From: Verrucomicrobiaceae bacterium E54
GTDB taxonomy: Bacteria > Verrucomicrobiota > Verrucomicrobiia > Verrucomicrobiales > Akkermansiaceae
DNA length: 64,000 bases
Reading direction: 5' to 3'
Assembly (NCBI GenBank): GCA_022548915.1
Contig: JAKZES010000001.1
Coordinates: forward strand, 62,001-126,000
Of the stretch, positions 1-8,248 are shown in pieces. The notes under the pieces are model-generated. The model worked only from the letters and a program-made list of their open reading frames with translations, was not told the DNA's origin and made no database searches. The translations under genes and the position numbers were made by a program. Positions within the stretch are counted from its first letter, which is position 1; each line of letters begins with the position of its first letter.

Positions 1-216
1 GCTCTTGATCTGTTTCGGGCCTGATCGATGGTTTTCCGCGAGCATCTTTGCCCACGAAAGGGCTCGGGAGGGATTGTTCTCCCAGAAGTAGGCCCCGGAA
101 CCCAGCCAATCGAAAGAGTTCCTGCTCTCCCTGACCTCGGTCTTGCCTCCGAGAATCTTTTCCGCCACTTCCCGGTCGCAGCCGTGGTAGCCGAGTACCA
201 ACCCGGGGATCCTCAT
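1..216 (-). CDS. Putative ADP-ribosyltransferase-like (ART-fold) toxin candidate, C-terminus beyond window edge
   Basis: Manual minus-strand translation from ATG at 216: MRIPGLVLGYHGCDREVAEKILGGKTEVRESRNSFDWLGSGAYFWENNPSRALSWAKMLAENHRSGPKQIKS..., open to position 1. The GYHGCD...S-N-x-xDWLGxGxYFWE pattern resembles PARP/ART-type folds (YHG...GxYF). Confidence 0.5.
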   Translation of the reverse strand, partial: MRIPGLVLGYHGCDREVAEKILGGKTEVRESRNSFDWLGSGAYFWENNPSRALSWAKMLAENHRSGPKQIKS

Positions 217-383
217 CCTCCGTATCGCTTGGGCAATCGCCCGGTCGGCGTCAGAAATCCATGTTCTACCAGGAACTCCCTGGCCTTCCCTTCCTCGATC
301 AGGCGGGCCGCAAAGAGGCGGATCGCCTCGGCCTCGGCCTTGCGATCATTCTCAGGACGCTTCCGTTCCTTGTTCTCGGCCAC
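213..383 (-). CDS. Small protein upstream of the ART-like ORF; candidate antitoxin/partner
   Basis: Frame of ORF 213..506; probable GTG start at 383 (VAENKERKRPENDRKAEAEAIRLFAARLIEEGKAREFLVEHGFLTPTGRLPKRYGG*). Its stop overlaps the next ATG (ATGA, 213-216). Confidence 0.45.
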   Translation of the reverse strand: MAENKERKRPENDRKAEAEAIRLFAARLIEEGKAREFLVEHGFLTPTGRLPKRYGG

Positions 384-700
384 CGACGAAATACAGCACG
401 GCTGCGCTTCCGTCGCGAGTAAAAACCCAAGCGATGAGGCACCGGCTCCCCGAGGGTCCATCGCCCGCGGAGGCCGCGCCTGCCATCTGCGATCTCCCAT
501 CCCCAAGGCACTCGGCGTGAATTTCCGGGAGGCGGCGGCTTGCCGCCGGGGAACGAACGTTCATGATGACATCATCCGGCAGGTGGAGGGCTTGAGGCGG
601 CCCAGGCAGCCCGCCGCGCGCCGGGTCCGGCCTTTTGACGGGCGGAAAGGCGGCGACTGGATCGTTGATTCGCATCGCCCCGGAAGTTCGGTACGGCTGC

Positions 701-898
701 GATCCCTGCCGGGATCGATGCCCATTTTTCCCCTCCATCCCGGGGTGCATCCGCCGGGCGGATGACCCCGGGCCAATGGCTCCGATCCCTCCGGGATCCA
801 AGGTGGACGAGGCGGACGAGGCGGACGTCGGATTTCGTGGTGTGCATCCCATGGATCCAATCCATCTTGGTCCGACGCTTCCCCGGCTTGATCACCCT
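701..898. repeat. Structured intergenic repeat element (array of palindromes)
   Basis: GATCCCtgccGGGATC (701-716); near-perfect 34-nt palindrome CCCGGGGTGCATCCGCCGGGCGGATGACCCCGGG (739-772); GATCCCtccGGGATC (784-798); tandem GACGAGGCG copies near 805-830; end similar to the MITE-like element at 43 kb. Confidence 0.45.
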
Positions 899-905
899 GG
901 CCGGA

Positions 906-3236
906 TCAGCGGATCCGGTTGCCGGAGGCGGGATCGATGACGATGGGCCAGCCGGGGTAGGGTTGGTTGTCGGGCGCCGCTTTTTCCGGGGCCGCCCAGT
1001 AGGGCCAGTTCTCCAAGGTCACCTGACCGGAGGAAGGCTCGAAGGTGATCACCGCGTAGCCCACGGCCCGGTCGAAGAGGCGGCCGGGTTCGCGGTCGAT
1101 GTCGTGGGGGTTGGCGACCGCGTGGAGGGTGAAGGCGTTGCCGAAGCCGTCCTTGAAGTCTCCGAGCCACTTCGGGTCGCCACTGCGGCGGTTCTTGCCC
1201 TCTTCCCGGGGCATCCAGCGGCGGGGCCAGACGTTGGCGATGGCGGGGGTGGAGATCCACCACGGGCCGTCTTTCCAGGTCTTGGTGCCGTATTGGCCGG
1301 TGGTTCCGAGATGCTGGTCGCCGGTGATGTGGAGAGCTCCGGCCTCGGCGAGCAGCTCGAGGGCCAGGTTGCGCTTCGCGCGCGGCCAGCCATTGGTGTC
1401 GAAGTCGGCCTTGGGTTCGTCGTCCGGAGCGTATTCGCCGGGCTTGTACACCGGCAGCGAGGGGACGTGCTTGTCGTGATGGATGTCCTTGGGAAGCGTC
1501 TGCGGCGCGCACCACGGCGACTGCGAGACCGCGACCCGGAAGCGGGCGCCCTTGGCCGGGTTGCGGGCCCAGCGGCGGAGGAAGGCTTCCTGCCGCGGGC
1601 CGAGAAGTTCGGCTTCGGGATGGTCGGAGGACTCGACCGGATCCCAGCGAAGATTGGCGGGCCATCCGTTTTCGATCTCGGCTTCCGGCAGCAGGTCGCG
1701 CGGGGCGGACTTGAACTGGCGGTCGGCCAGCACCGCGATGTCGAGGGGCCCGAACTCGTAGGTGGTGAAGTAAACACTCATGCCGCTGCGGCAGGGCGCC
1801 GGGTCGGCGGGCTCGGGCAGGTTTCCGGTCTGGCTCCGGTGGACGACGTTGACGAACTCGGTGGACATCTTGTAGCCGCCGGAGTCCTGCGAGGGATTGC
1901 CGAAGCCTTGGGTGGTGTCGGAAGGCTCGCCGCCTTCGCCCCAGAGGTTTCCGTGGAACACGTCGTGGTCGTCCGGAATCGTGATCGACGGACGGTCGCG
2001 CAGCAGTTCGCGCCAGGTCCAACCGTGCATGGCGTATTTCCGGAGGTAGGAAATCAGAGAGCGGTCATTCGGTTTCTGGTCGTAGATCAGCCCGTAGCCA
2101 CCGATGCCCTCGTAGATCTGGTCGCCGTGGAACGTGAGCAGATCGGGTTCATGCGCGGCGACGTTGGCGACGAGTTCGGGGTGGGGGAAGCCGGTCGCGT
2201 CGTTGCAGGAGAGCGCCGCCACCTTGATCGGCCCGGACTTCGGGAGGGCCCGGATGGTGCCTTCCCAGGTGTCGCCGGCCAGCAACACCTTGAAGGGGGT
2301 ATCGGCATTTGTCGGCACGCTGCGGACGCGGAAAAGAGCCGTGCGGGAATTGCCATCGAGGTCGGCCAGGATGGGCTCGCGTCCGGGAAGTTCGAGGGTC
2401 GCCTGCATGTCGGCCCTGCGGTCGAAGGGAGCGGCCTGAACCAGCAGTCGCAGCACGCCGGCATTGTCGAGCGTGTAGGTGCTCCAGAGAATGGGTCCGA
2501 AGGCGCGCTCGGGATGGGCATCGACCCGGCCGCCACTGATGTCGACGGAGGAAAAGGCGAAACGTCCTTCATCGCCGCGCTTCTGCGCGATCGGCTTCTG
2601 GCGAGGGGGGCGCGGCTTGGCGGCGTCCATGTTTGCGGGAAGCTGGGTGGTCGCCATCAGGGCGACCAGCCCGCGCAGGCGGGTTTCGTGAACGCTGCGC
2701 GAGAATTTCGCGAGCAGTCGGCCGGTGCCATCCGAGGCGCGCAGGGTGCATTGAAACAAACCGCCCTCGATCGGCTCGGCCTTGAACTCGAGCCGGATGT
2801 TGCGCAGGGGCATCTCGACGGTCTCGTCGCTATCGGCGTCCGAGCCGATGATGAGCCGACCATCGAAGCGGATCCCGACGGGCAGGCCCGCGCCGTTGAC
2901 GGCCGCGTCGCGGTAGTCATCGACGAGGCCCTGCCGGCCCAGTTCGAATCCCACGTAGCCTTCGCCCCGGGTTTCAAAGGAGATCTGGTCGATGGTGGTC
3001 CGGACGTTGAAGGCCTCCCGGGCATCTCCCAGCTCGGCGGTCAGGATGACGACATTCCGCCCGCCGCCCGAAAAGCGGTTTTCAAGGCGTCCGTTGTTGA
3101 GTTCCCAGTCCTCGGCGGGATTGGCCCAGAAGTCGGCGCCCGGCCAGGGCCGCTCGATCTGGGGCGGGATCGCCGGCACCACTGAATCGGCAAGGATGGC
3201 GGCACTCGTGAACAGCAGGAGAAGAAGGGGTCTCAC
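906..3236 (-). CDS. PhoD-like alkaline phosphatase/metallophosphatase with signal peptide and long N-terminal domain
   Basis: 776 aa ORF; signal peptide MRPLLLLLFTSAAILA; motifs KVAALSCNDATGFPHPELVANVAAHEPDLLTFHGDQIYEG, SITIPDDHDVFHGNLWGEGG, LHITGDQHLG typical of PhoD-like metallophosphatases. Confidence 0.8.
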   Translation of the reverse strand: MRPLLLLLFTSAAILADSVVPAIPPQIERPWPGADFWANPAEDWELNNGRLENRFSGGGRNVVILTAELGDAREAFNVRTTIDQISFETRGEGYVGFELGRQGLVDDYRDAAVNGAGLPVGIRFDGRLIIGSDADSDETVEMPLRNIRLEFKAEPIEGGLFQCTLRASDGTGRLLAKFSRSVHETRLRGLVALMATTQLPANMDAAKPRPPRQKPIAQKRGDEGRFAFSSVDISGGRVDAHPERAFGPILWSTYTLDNAGVLRLLVQAAPFDRRADMQATLELPGREPILADLDGNSRTALFRVRSVPTNADTPFKVLLAGDTWEGTIRALPKSGPIKVAALSCNDATGFPHPELVANVAAHEPDLLTFHGDQIYEGIGGYGLIYDQKPNDRSLISYLRKYAMHGWTWRELLRDRPSITIPDDHDVFHGNLWGEGGEPSDTTQGFGNPSQDSGGYKMSTEFVNVVHRSQTGNLPEPADPAPCRSGMSVYFTTYEFGPLDIAVLADRQFKSAPRDLLPEAEIENGWPANLRWDPVESSDHPEAELLGPRQEAFLRRWARNPAKGARFRVAVSQSPWCAPQTLPKDIHHDKHVPSLPVYKPGEYAPDDEPKADFDTNGWPRAKRNLALELLAEAGALHITGDQHLGTTGQYGTKTWKDGPWWISTPAIANVWPRRWMPREEGKNRRSGDPKWLGDFKDGFGNAFTLHAVANPHDIDREPGRLFDRAVGYAVITFEPSSGQVTLENWPYWAAPEKAAPDNQPYPGWPIVIDPASGNRIR

Positions 3237-3318
3237 AACGGGAGCTTGAAAGCGACAACCGGGCTTGGCAACCCCACGGATCCATCACCCGGGCATTGTT
3301 GGTAATCTGTGAATGCAA

Positions 3319-3382
3319 ATATTTAAGACATCAAAAGTATCTAAATATCAGCGATTTACGACTTGCCATGATATGTGGATAA
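3319..3382. promoter_or_regulatory. AT-rich island with ATATTTA/TAAATAT inverted repeat and a perfect DnaA-box-like 9-mer
   Basis: ATATTTA 3319-3325, TAAATAT 3342-3348, TGTGGATAA (reverse complement of TTATCCACA) 3374-3382, in an otherwise GC-rich region. Confidence 0.3.
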
Positions 3383-3495
3383 GTTCTTAATCAACGCCGT
3401 TCACCTAACACCCGCATGGCAACCGTGCCCGTACCCCCCAGGGAGCGCGCCGGACGGGAGTCGAGGTTCTCACCCAACCCCAACTTCCCAGAACC

Positions 3496-3687
3496 ATGAG
3501 CCGAGAGGCTGTCAAGAAAGTTGCCTTCCTCGGGAAGGCCCCCAGCAACCGCACCGACCTGCACCGGATTCTCCAGCTGGCCGGTCGCCTGATCGATCAC
3601 CGGCCCGGCGAATCCCGGCTGATGCCTTCGAACGTGATTCCCTTTCCAGGGACTCATCGACCCGGAAAGAAATATTCTTGGGAATAG
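3496..3687 (+). CDS. Small hypothetical protein (63 aa)
   Basis: ORF MSREAVKKVAFLGKAPSNRTDLHRILQLAGRLIDHRPGESRLMPSNVIPFPGTHRPGKKYSWE just upstream of the sigma factor; no family recognised. Confidence 0.3.
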   Translation: MSREAVKKVAFLGKAPSNRTDLHRILQLAGRLIDHRPGESRLMPSNVIPFPGTHRPGKKYSWE

Positions 3688-3719
3688 CATGCGGCCGGAG
3701 CATCTCCGACCGTGTGCAG

Positions 3720-4250
3720 ATGAGTGAGTTCCAGGATCTGGTCGACGCGCACTACGAGGCGCTCTACCGCTTTGCGCTCTCGTTGTCGAAGAATCGCGAG
3801 ACCGCCGCGGATCTGGTGCAGCAGACCTTCTGCATCTGGGCCCGCAAGGGTGGCCAGCTCCGCGACCGATCCAAGGCCAAGACCTGGCTCTTCACCACGC
3901 TGCACCGGGAATTTCTGGCCCACGCCCGCAAGGCCCGGCGGTTCTCGGACGAGGAACTGACCGAGGCGGTCGCGGGACGGGTCGAGGCGACCGAGGACGA
4001 GTCGGATCGCCATCTCGACGGCCAGCGGGCGCTCGAACTGCTCGGGGAACTCGACGAGACCTTCCGCGCCCCCATCGTCCTTTTTTACCTCCAGCAGCAC
4101 AGCTACAAGGAGATCGCCGAGATCCTCGACGTGCCGATCGGCACCGTGATGTCGAGGATATCCCGTGCCAAAGCGATGCTGCGGCGCCGGATGACCAGCG
4201 AGCCGTCGAGCGCGCCGAAAAACATCCTGCGCCTGCAGCGCGAAGCCTGA
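3720..4250 (+). CDS. RNA polymerase sigma-70 family (ECF-type) sigma factor
   Basis: MSEFQDLVDAHYEALYRFALSLSKNRETAADLVQQTFCIWARK... (region 2) and FRAPIVLFYLQQHSYKEIAEILDVPIGTVMSRISRAKAMLRRRM (region 4). Start placed at internal Met of ORF 3375..4250. Confidence 0.9.
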   Translation: MSEFQDLVDAHYEALYRFALSLSKNRETAADLVQQTFCIWARKGGQLRDRSKAKTWLFTTLHREFLAHARKARRFSDEELTEAVAGRVEATEDESDRHLDGQRALELLGELDETFRAPIVLFYLQQHSYKEIAEILDVPIGTVMSRISRAKAMLRRRMTSEPSSAPKNILRLQREA

Positions 4251-4259
4251 CCCTCCACC

Positions 4260-5138
4260 ATGGACAGAGACCAAGCCAAGTTCATCCTGAGCAGTTTCCG
4301 CCCCGACGGTGCGGATGCGGACGCGCCGGAATTCGCCGAAGCCCTGCATCTCGCGATTGCCGATCGTGAACTGGGCGACTGGCTGGCGAAGGAACGTGCC
4401 GATGATGCCCTTTTCGCGGGCGCCCTGGCGAAGCTGAATCTGCCGGAGGATCTCAGGGACGGCATTCTTGCCGCCATGGCGGCGGAGCGCGGCCTCGAAC
4501 CGCCCCGCGACGACCAGGACCTCGCTTTCGCCGAGGCCTTGGCGGCGGTCCGGCCTCCCGCCGGGCTGCGCGAGGAGGTGTTGATCGCCATGAAGCAATC
4601 GGCGCCCCGCAAGTCCGGCTGGCGATGGGCCGTGCCGCTGGCGGCTGCGGCGGGGATCATGCTGGCGCTGAAACTAACCTCGGACGAATCCTCGTTGCCG
4701 GATGCTCCGGTGGTGTCGGGCGCGGTTCCGGTTTCGCACGTCGAGGCGGCGGCGATCGAAGCCCTGACGTCGCCCGGATTCTCGCTGGAGCAGAAGTCCG
4801 CCGATCACGAAGAGCTCTTTCGCTTCATCCGGGCCAGCAACCGGGCGTGTCCGGCCGGCTGCATTCCAAAGGGGCTGCAAAAGGTGCCCGGCCTCGGATG
4901 CCGGACCATCGAGGTCGATGGCAAACCCGGCGCGATCGTCTGCTTCCTTCGGGGCGAGAATGACGTCGTGCATCTCGTGGTCTTCCGCATCGAGGACGTC
5001 GAGGTTTCCAGCGGCGATGGCGCCGGGCCGGAACTGGAACAGCATGGCGAATGGGCGGTCGCCAAGTGGGCCGAGAAGGGACGGGCCTTCCTGTTGCTGG
5101 GGCATTCGGATGTCGAGGAACTCGGCGAGCTTTTCTGA
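4260..5138 (+). CDS. Putative anti-sigma factor-like single-TM protein
   Basis: 292 aa ORF 9 bp after the sigma factor; soluble N-terminus, TM WRWAVPLAAAAGIMLALKL, C-terminal extracytoplasmic domain. Confidence 0.6.
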   Translation: MDRDQAKFILSSFRPDGADADAPEFAEALHLAIADRELGDWLAKERADDALFAGALAKLNLPEDLRDGILAAMAAERGLEPPRDDQDLAFAEALAAVRPPAGLREEVLIAMKQSAPRKSGWRWAVPLAAAAGIMLALKLTSDESSLPDAPVVSGAVPVSHVEAAAIEALTSPGFSLEQKSADHEELFRFIRASNRACPAGCIPKGLQKVPGLGCRTIEVDGKPGAIVCFLRGENDVVHLVVFRIEDVEVSSGDGAGPELEQHGEWAVAKWAEKGRAFLLLGHSDVEELGELF

Positions 5139-5223
5139 CCCGCGCCGCCCGCCCGTGCCAGACCCGCGTTGACCGTGCCACACGAGCTCGGGATTGACCC
5201 TGCGGGGGAAATCTGGCGTTATT

Positions 5224-5241
5224 GCTTAAGCAGGCTTAAGC
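5224..5241. promoter_or_regulatory. Tandem 8-bp palindromes GCTTAAGC-AG-GCTTAAGC just before an aminotransferase start codon
   Basis: Read directly; the two palindromes are on a 10-bp period, ending 2 nt before ATG at 5244. Confidence 0.4.
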
Positions 5242-5243
5242 AT

Positions 5244-6341
5244 ATGGCGATTCCCGAAAGAATTCTCATGGGTCCGGGTCCGAGTACGGTGCCGGACCGG
5301 GTGCGGCGGGCGATGGCGGCACCGACGATCGGTCACCTCGATCCGCGTTTCATTGAGATCCTCGAGGAGACCAGCGGCATGCTGCGCGAACTCTTCGGCA
5401 CGGAGAATCCCCTGACCTTTCCGGTCTCGGCGACCGGCATGGGCGGGATGGAGTGCGTCGTGGCCAATCTGCTGGAGCCCGGCGACCAGGCCATCGTCTG
5501 CGTCAACGGCCTCTTCGGCGAGCGCATGGTCGACCTGATGGAACGCTACGGCGTCAGGGTGCACCGGCTCGACAAGGAATGGGGCGGGGTTTTCAGCGTC
5601 GAGGAAATCGAGGCGGAAGTGCACCGGCACCCGAAGGCGAAGGCCCTGGGGATCGTTCACGCCGAAACGTCGACCGGGGCGCATCAGCCGCTCGAAGGCG
5701 TCGCCAGGATGCTCCACGAGGAGGGCATGCTTCTCATCGCCGACGTCGTGACCTCGCTCGGAGGTCATGAGGTGAAGATCGACGAGTGGCATGTGGACGC
5801 CGCCTACTCGGCAACCCAGAAATGCCTTTCCTGCCCTCCGGGCTTGTCTCCGGTGACCTTTTCCCCGGCCGCGGTGGAGGTGATGGAACGCCGCAAGACC
5901 CGCCCGGTTAGCTGGTATTTCGATGTCGCGATGCTTCGCGAATACTACGAAGGCAGTAGCCGGAGGGCGTATCACCACACTCCCCCGGTGAATCTCATCT
6001 ACGCCCTGCGCGAGGCGCTCGCGATCATCCTCGAGGAGGGGCTCGACGCGCGGATCGCGCGCCACGCCGCCGCCCACCGCCGGCTGCGGGCGGGCCTGGA
6101 GGAGATCGGGCTCGACTACCTCCCGGAGCATTCGCTGCACACGCTCAATTGCGTCCGGATTCCGGAAGGGGCCGACGATGCCGGCGTGCGGGCGGCGATG
6201 CTCGACAGCTATGGCATCGAAATCGGTGGCGGGCTCGGCCCGCTGTCCGGCAAGGTCTGGCGCATCGGCTTGATGGGCCACTCGGCGACCCAGGCCAACG
6301 TCGATCTGGTCCTGGCGGCGCTGGTGGATTGCCTCGAGTAA
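5244..6341 (+). CDS. Class V aminotransferase (alanine-glyoxylate / serine-pyruvate aminotransferase family)
   Basis: MAIPERILMGPGPSTVPDRVRRAMAAPTIGHLDPRF...; PLP-lysine region DAAYSATQKCLSCPPGLSPVTFS. Confidence 0.85.
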   Translation: MAIPERILMGPGPSTVPDRVRRAMAAPTIGHLDPRFIEILEETSGMLRELFGTENPLTFPVSATGMGGMECVVANLLEPGDQAIVCVNGLFGERMVDLMERYGVRVHRLDKEWGGVFSVEEIEAEVHRHPKAKALGIVHAETSTGAHQPLEGVARMLHEEGMLLIADVVTSLGGHEVKIDEWHVDAAYSATQKCLSCPPGLSPVTFSPAAVEVMERRKTRPVSWYFDVAMLREYYEGSSRRAYHHTPPVNLIYALREALAIILEEGLDARIARHAAAHRRLRAGLEEIGLDYLPEHSLHTLNCVRIPEGADDAGVRAAMLDSYGIEIGGGLGPLSGKVWRIGLMGHSATQANVDLVLAALVDCLE

Positions 6342-6346
6342 GCCAC

Positions 6347-8176
6347 TCAACCCCGGCCCGGGATCGCCGCAGGCTCCTCCAGCAGGCCCTTGGCCCGGTT
6401 CCAGGCTCCGAGCGCTTCGACGACGATCCAGGCTTCCAGCCCGAGGGTCGCGATGCCGAAGGCTCCGAGCAGGAAATTCGGGTTCTCTCCGGTGAGCCAC
6501 GCGCCGTTGCCGACGAAGAGCTGCATCACCATCGCGATCGCGGGCAGGGCCAGCATGAAGAACGCGGGCAGGGCGACGAACCACAGCGGCAGGTTCCGCC
6601 GGTGGAGCCAGAAGAGGATGACGAGGAAGGCCAGCCCGCCGAGCAGTTGGTTGGTGGCTCCGAAAAGCGGCCACAGGATCATGCCGCCCTTGCCGAGGTT
6701 CTGCAGTTCCCAGGCGGCGCCGGGGGCGGGCAGGGCGGCGAGCGCGCCGGCGATCACGACTGCGAAGAGGGTGGCGGCGTGCTTTCCGCGCAGCGGGCGA
6801 ACGCCGGTGGCCGCGGCAAGCTCCTGCGTCACGTAGCGCTGCAGGCGGCAGGCGGAGTCGAGCGTGGTGGCGGCGAAGGAGGCGACGAAAACCCCCATCA
6901 GGGCGACGGCGAACTCCGGTTTCAGGTTCAGGGCCTTGAGGAAGTTCGCACTGCCGTCGACAAAGGCCCCGACCTTCGCGGCAAGGCCTCCGGCCGACTG
7001 CCAGGTCGCGTAGCGGGCGTGATAGGCGGCTTCGCCGGTGAGGATGGCCCCGGTCTTTTCGCCATCGATGATCTCCGGGATGCCGAGACCCAGCCCGGCG
7101 ACGCAGGCGAGGATGACGAGCACCGCGAGAAAGCCCTCGGTGAGCATCGAGCCGTAGCCGACGAACTGGGCGTCGGTCTCCGACTTGAGTTGCTTGGAGG
7201 AGGTGCCGGAGGAAACCAGGCAGTGGAAGCCGGAGATCGCGCCGCAGGCGATGGTGATGAAGAGGAAGGGAAACATCAGCGGGGCGCCCGGTGGCGCGTC
7301 CGTGCCGGTGCGGATCGGCTCGGCCACGATCTCGAGGGCCAGGTGGTCCGGTCCGAAGCCGAACAGCGCGGCGACCACCAAGCCCACCATCACCAGGCCG
7401 AGGGCCGAGAGGAGTTGCAGCGAGTTGATGTAGTCGCGCGGCTGGAGCAGCACCCAGACCGGCAGCACCGATGCCACGTAGGAGTAGGCCAGCAGGATGC
7501 CGACCCAGGCGATGACCGGCAGCTCCGACAGCGCTTCGTTGAAAGCGTGCAGGGGACCCCAGTCGCCAAACCAGACCGTGAGGTACATCACCCCCAGGGC
7601 GAGCAGCGAGGGGACGAAGAGGGAGAAGCCCTTGCGGTGGAGCCAGAGGCCGATGGCGACCGCGATCGGGATCTGGATGAGGCAGGGGAAGATCGACGAC
7701 GGGAACATCCGGAACACCGCCGCGATCACCAGGCCGAAGATCGCCAGCACGATGGTCAGCGCGAGGAAGAGGATCGAGAGGAACAGGATCCGGGCCCTCG
7801 GTGCGAGCATCCGGCCGGAGATGTCGCCGACGGTCTGCCCGCGGTTGCGCATCGAGACGACCAGCGAGCCGAAATCGTGGACGGCCCCGATCAGGATCGA
7901 GCCGAAGAGCACCCACAGCAGCGCCGGGACCCAGCCCCAGATGACCGCCAGGGCCGGACCGACGATGGGGCCGGTGCCGGCGATGGAAGTGAAATGGTGG
8001 CCGAAGACCACGCCCTTGGAGGTCGGCACGTAGTCGGTGCCGTCCTCGTGCTCGATCGAGGGCGGCACGCGGTCGGGATCGAGCTTGAAGATCCGGCGGG
8101 CGAGCCAGCGGCCGTAGGTGTGGTAGGCGATCAGGTAGAGCACCAGCGCACCGATCGCAATGACGAGCGTCTGCAT
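6347..8176 (-). CDS. cstA: Carbon starvation protein A family transporter
   Basis: 609 aa multi-TM; YHTYGRWLARRIFKLDPDRVPPSIEHEDGTDYVPTSKGVVFGHHFTSIAGTGPIVGPALAVIWGW is characteristic of CstA. Confidence 0.92.
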   Translation of the reverse strand: MQTLVIAIGALVLYLIAYHTYGRWLARRIFKLDPDRVPPSIEHEDGTDYVPTSKGVVFGHHFTSIAGTGPIVGPALAVIWGWVPALLWVLFGSILIGAVHDFGSLVVSMRNRGQTVGDISGRMLAPRARILFLSILFLALTIVLAIFGLVIAAVFRMFPSSIFPCLIQIPIAVAIGLWLHRKGFSLFVPSLLALGVMYLTVWFGDWGPLHAFNEALSELPVIAWVGILLAYSYVASVLPVWVLLQPRDYINSLQLLSALGLVMVGLVVAALFGFGPDHLALEIVAEPIRTGTDAPPGAPLMFPFLFITIACGAISGFHCLVSSGTSSKQLKSETDAQFVGYGSMLTEGFLAVLVILACVAGLGLGIPEIIDGEKTGAILTGEAAYHARYATWQSAGGLAAKVGAFVDGSANFLKALNLKPEFAVALMGVFVASFAATTLDSACRLQRYVTQELAAATGVRPLRGKHAATLFAVVIAGALAALPAPGAAWELQNLGKGGMILWPLFGATNQLLGGLAFLVILFWLHRRNLPLWFVALPAFFMLALPAIAMVMQLFVGNGAWLTGENPNFLLGAFGIATLGLEAWIVVEALGAWNRAKGLLEEPAAIPGRG

Positions 8177-8248
8177 GAGTGGATCGAGAAGTGCCCCACC
8201 ACGGCGGCCGTGTCACGCCCGGAGTCGGCGGTCGGGGTCAGGAGTTCC

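Noticed and set aside
560-895. Several overlapping minus-strand ORFs (for example 561..860, 572..895)
   Set aside because: They lie over the palindromic intergenic repeat and overlap each other in different frames, so non-coding is the more likely reading.
762-3185. 807-aa plus-strand ORF
   Set aside because: Antisense to the PhoD-like phosphatase, with no recognisable motifs and antisense-style composition.
5226-8216. 996-aa minus-strand ORF
   Set aside because: Off-frame reading through cstA and the aminotransferase; Arg/Pro/His-rich artefact.
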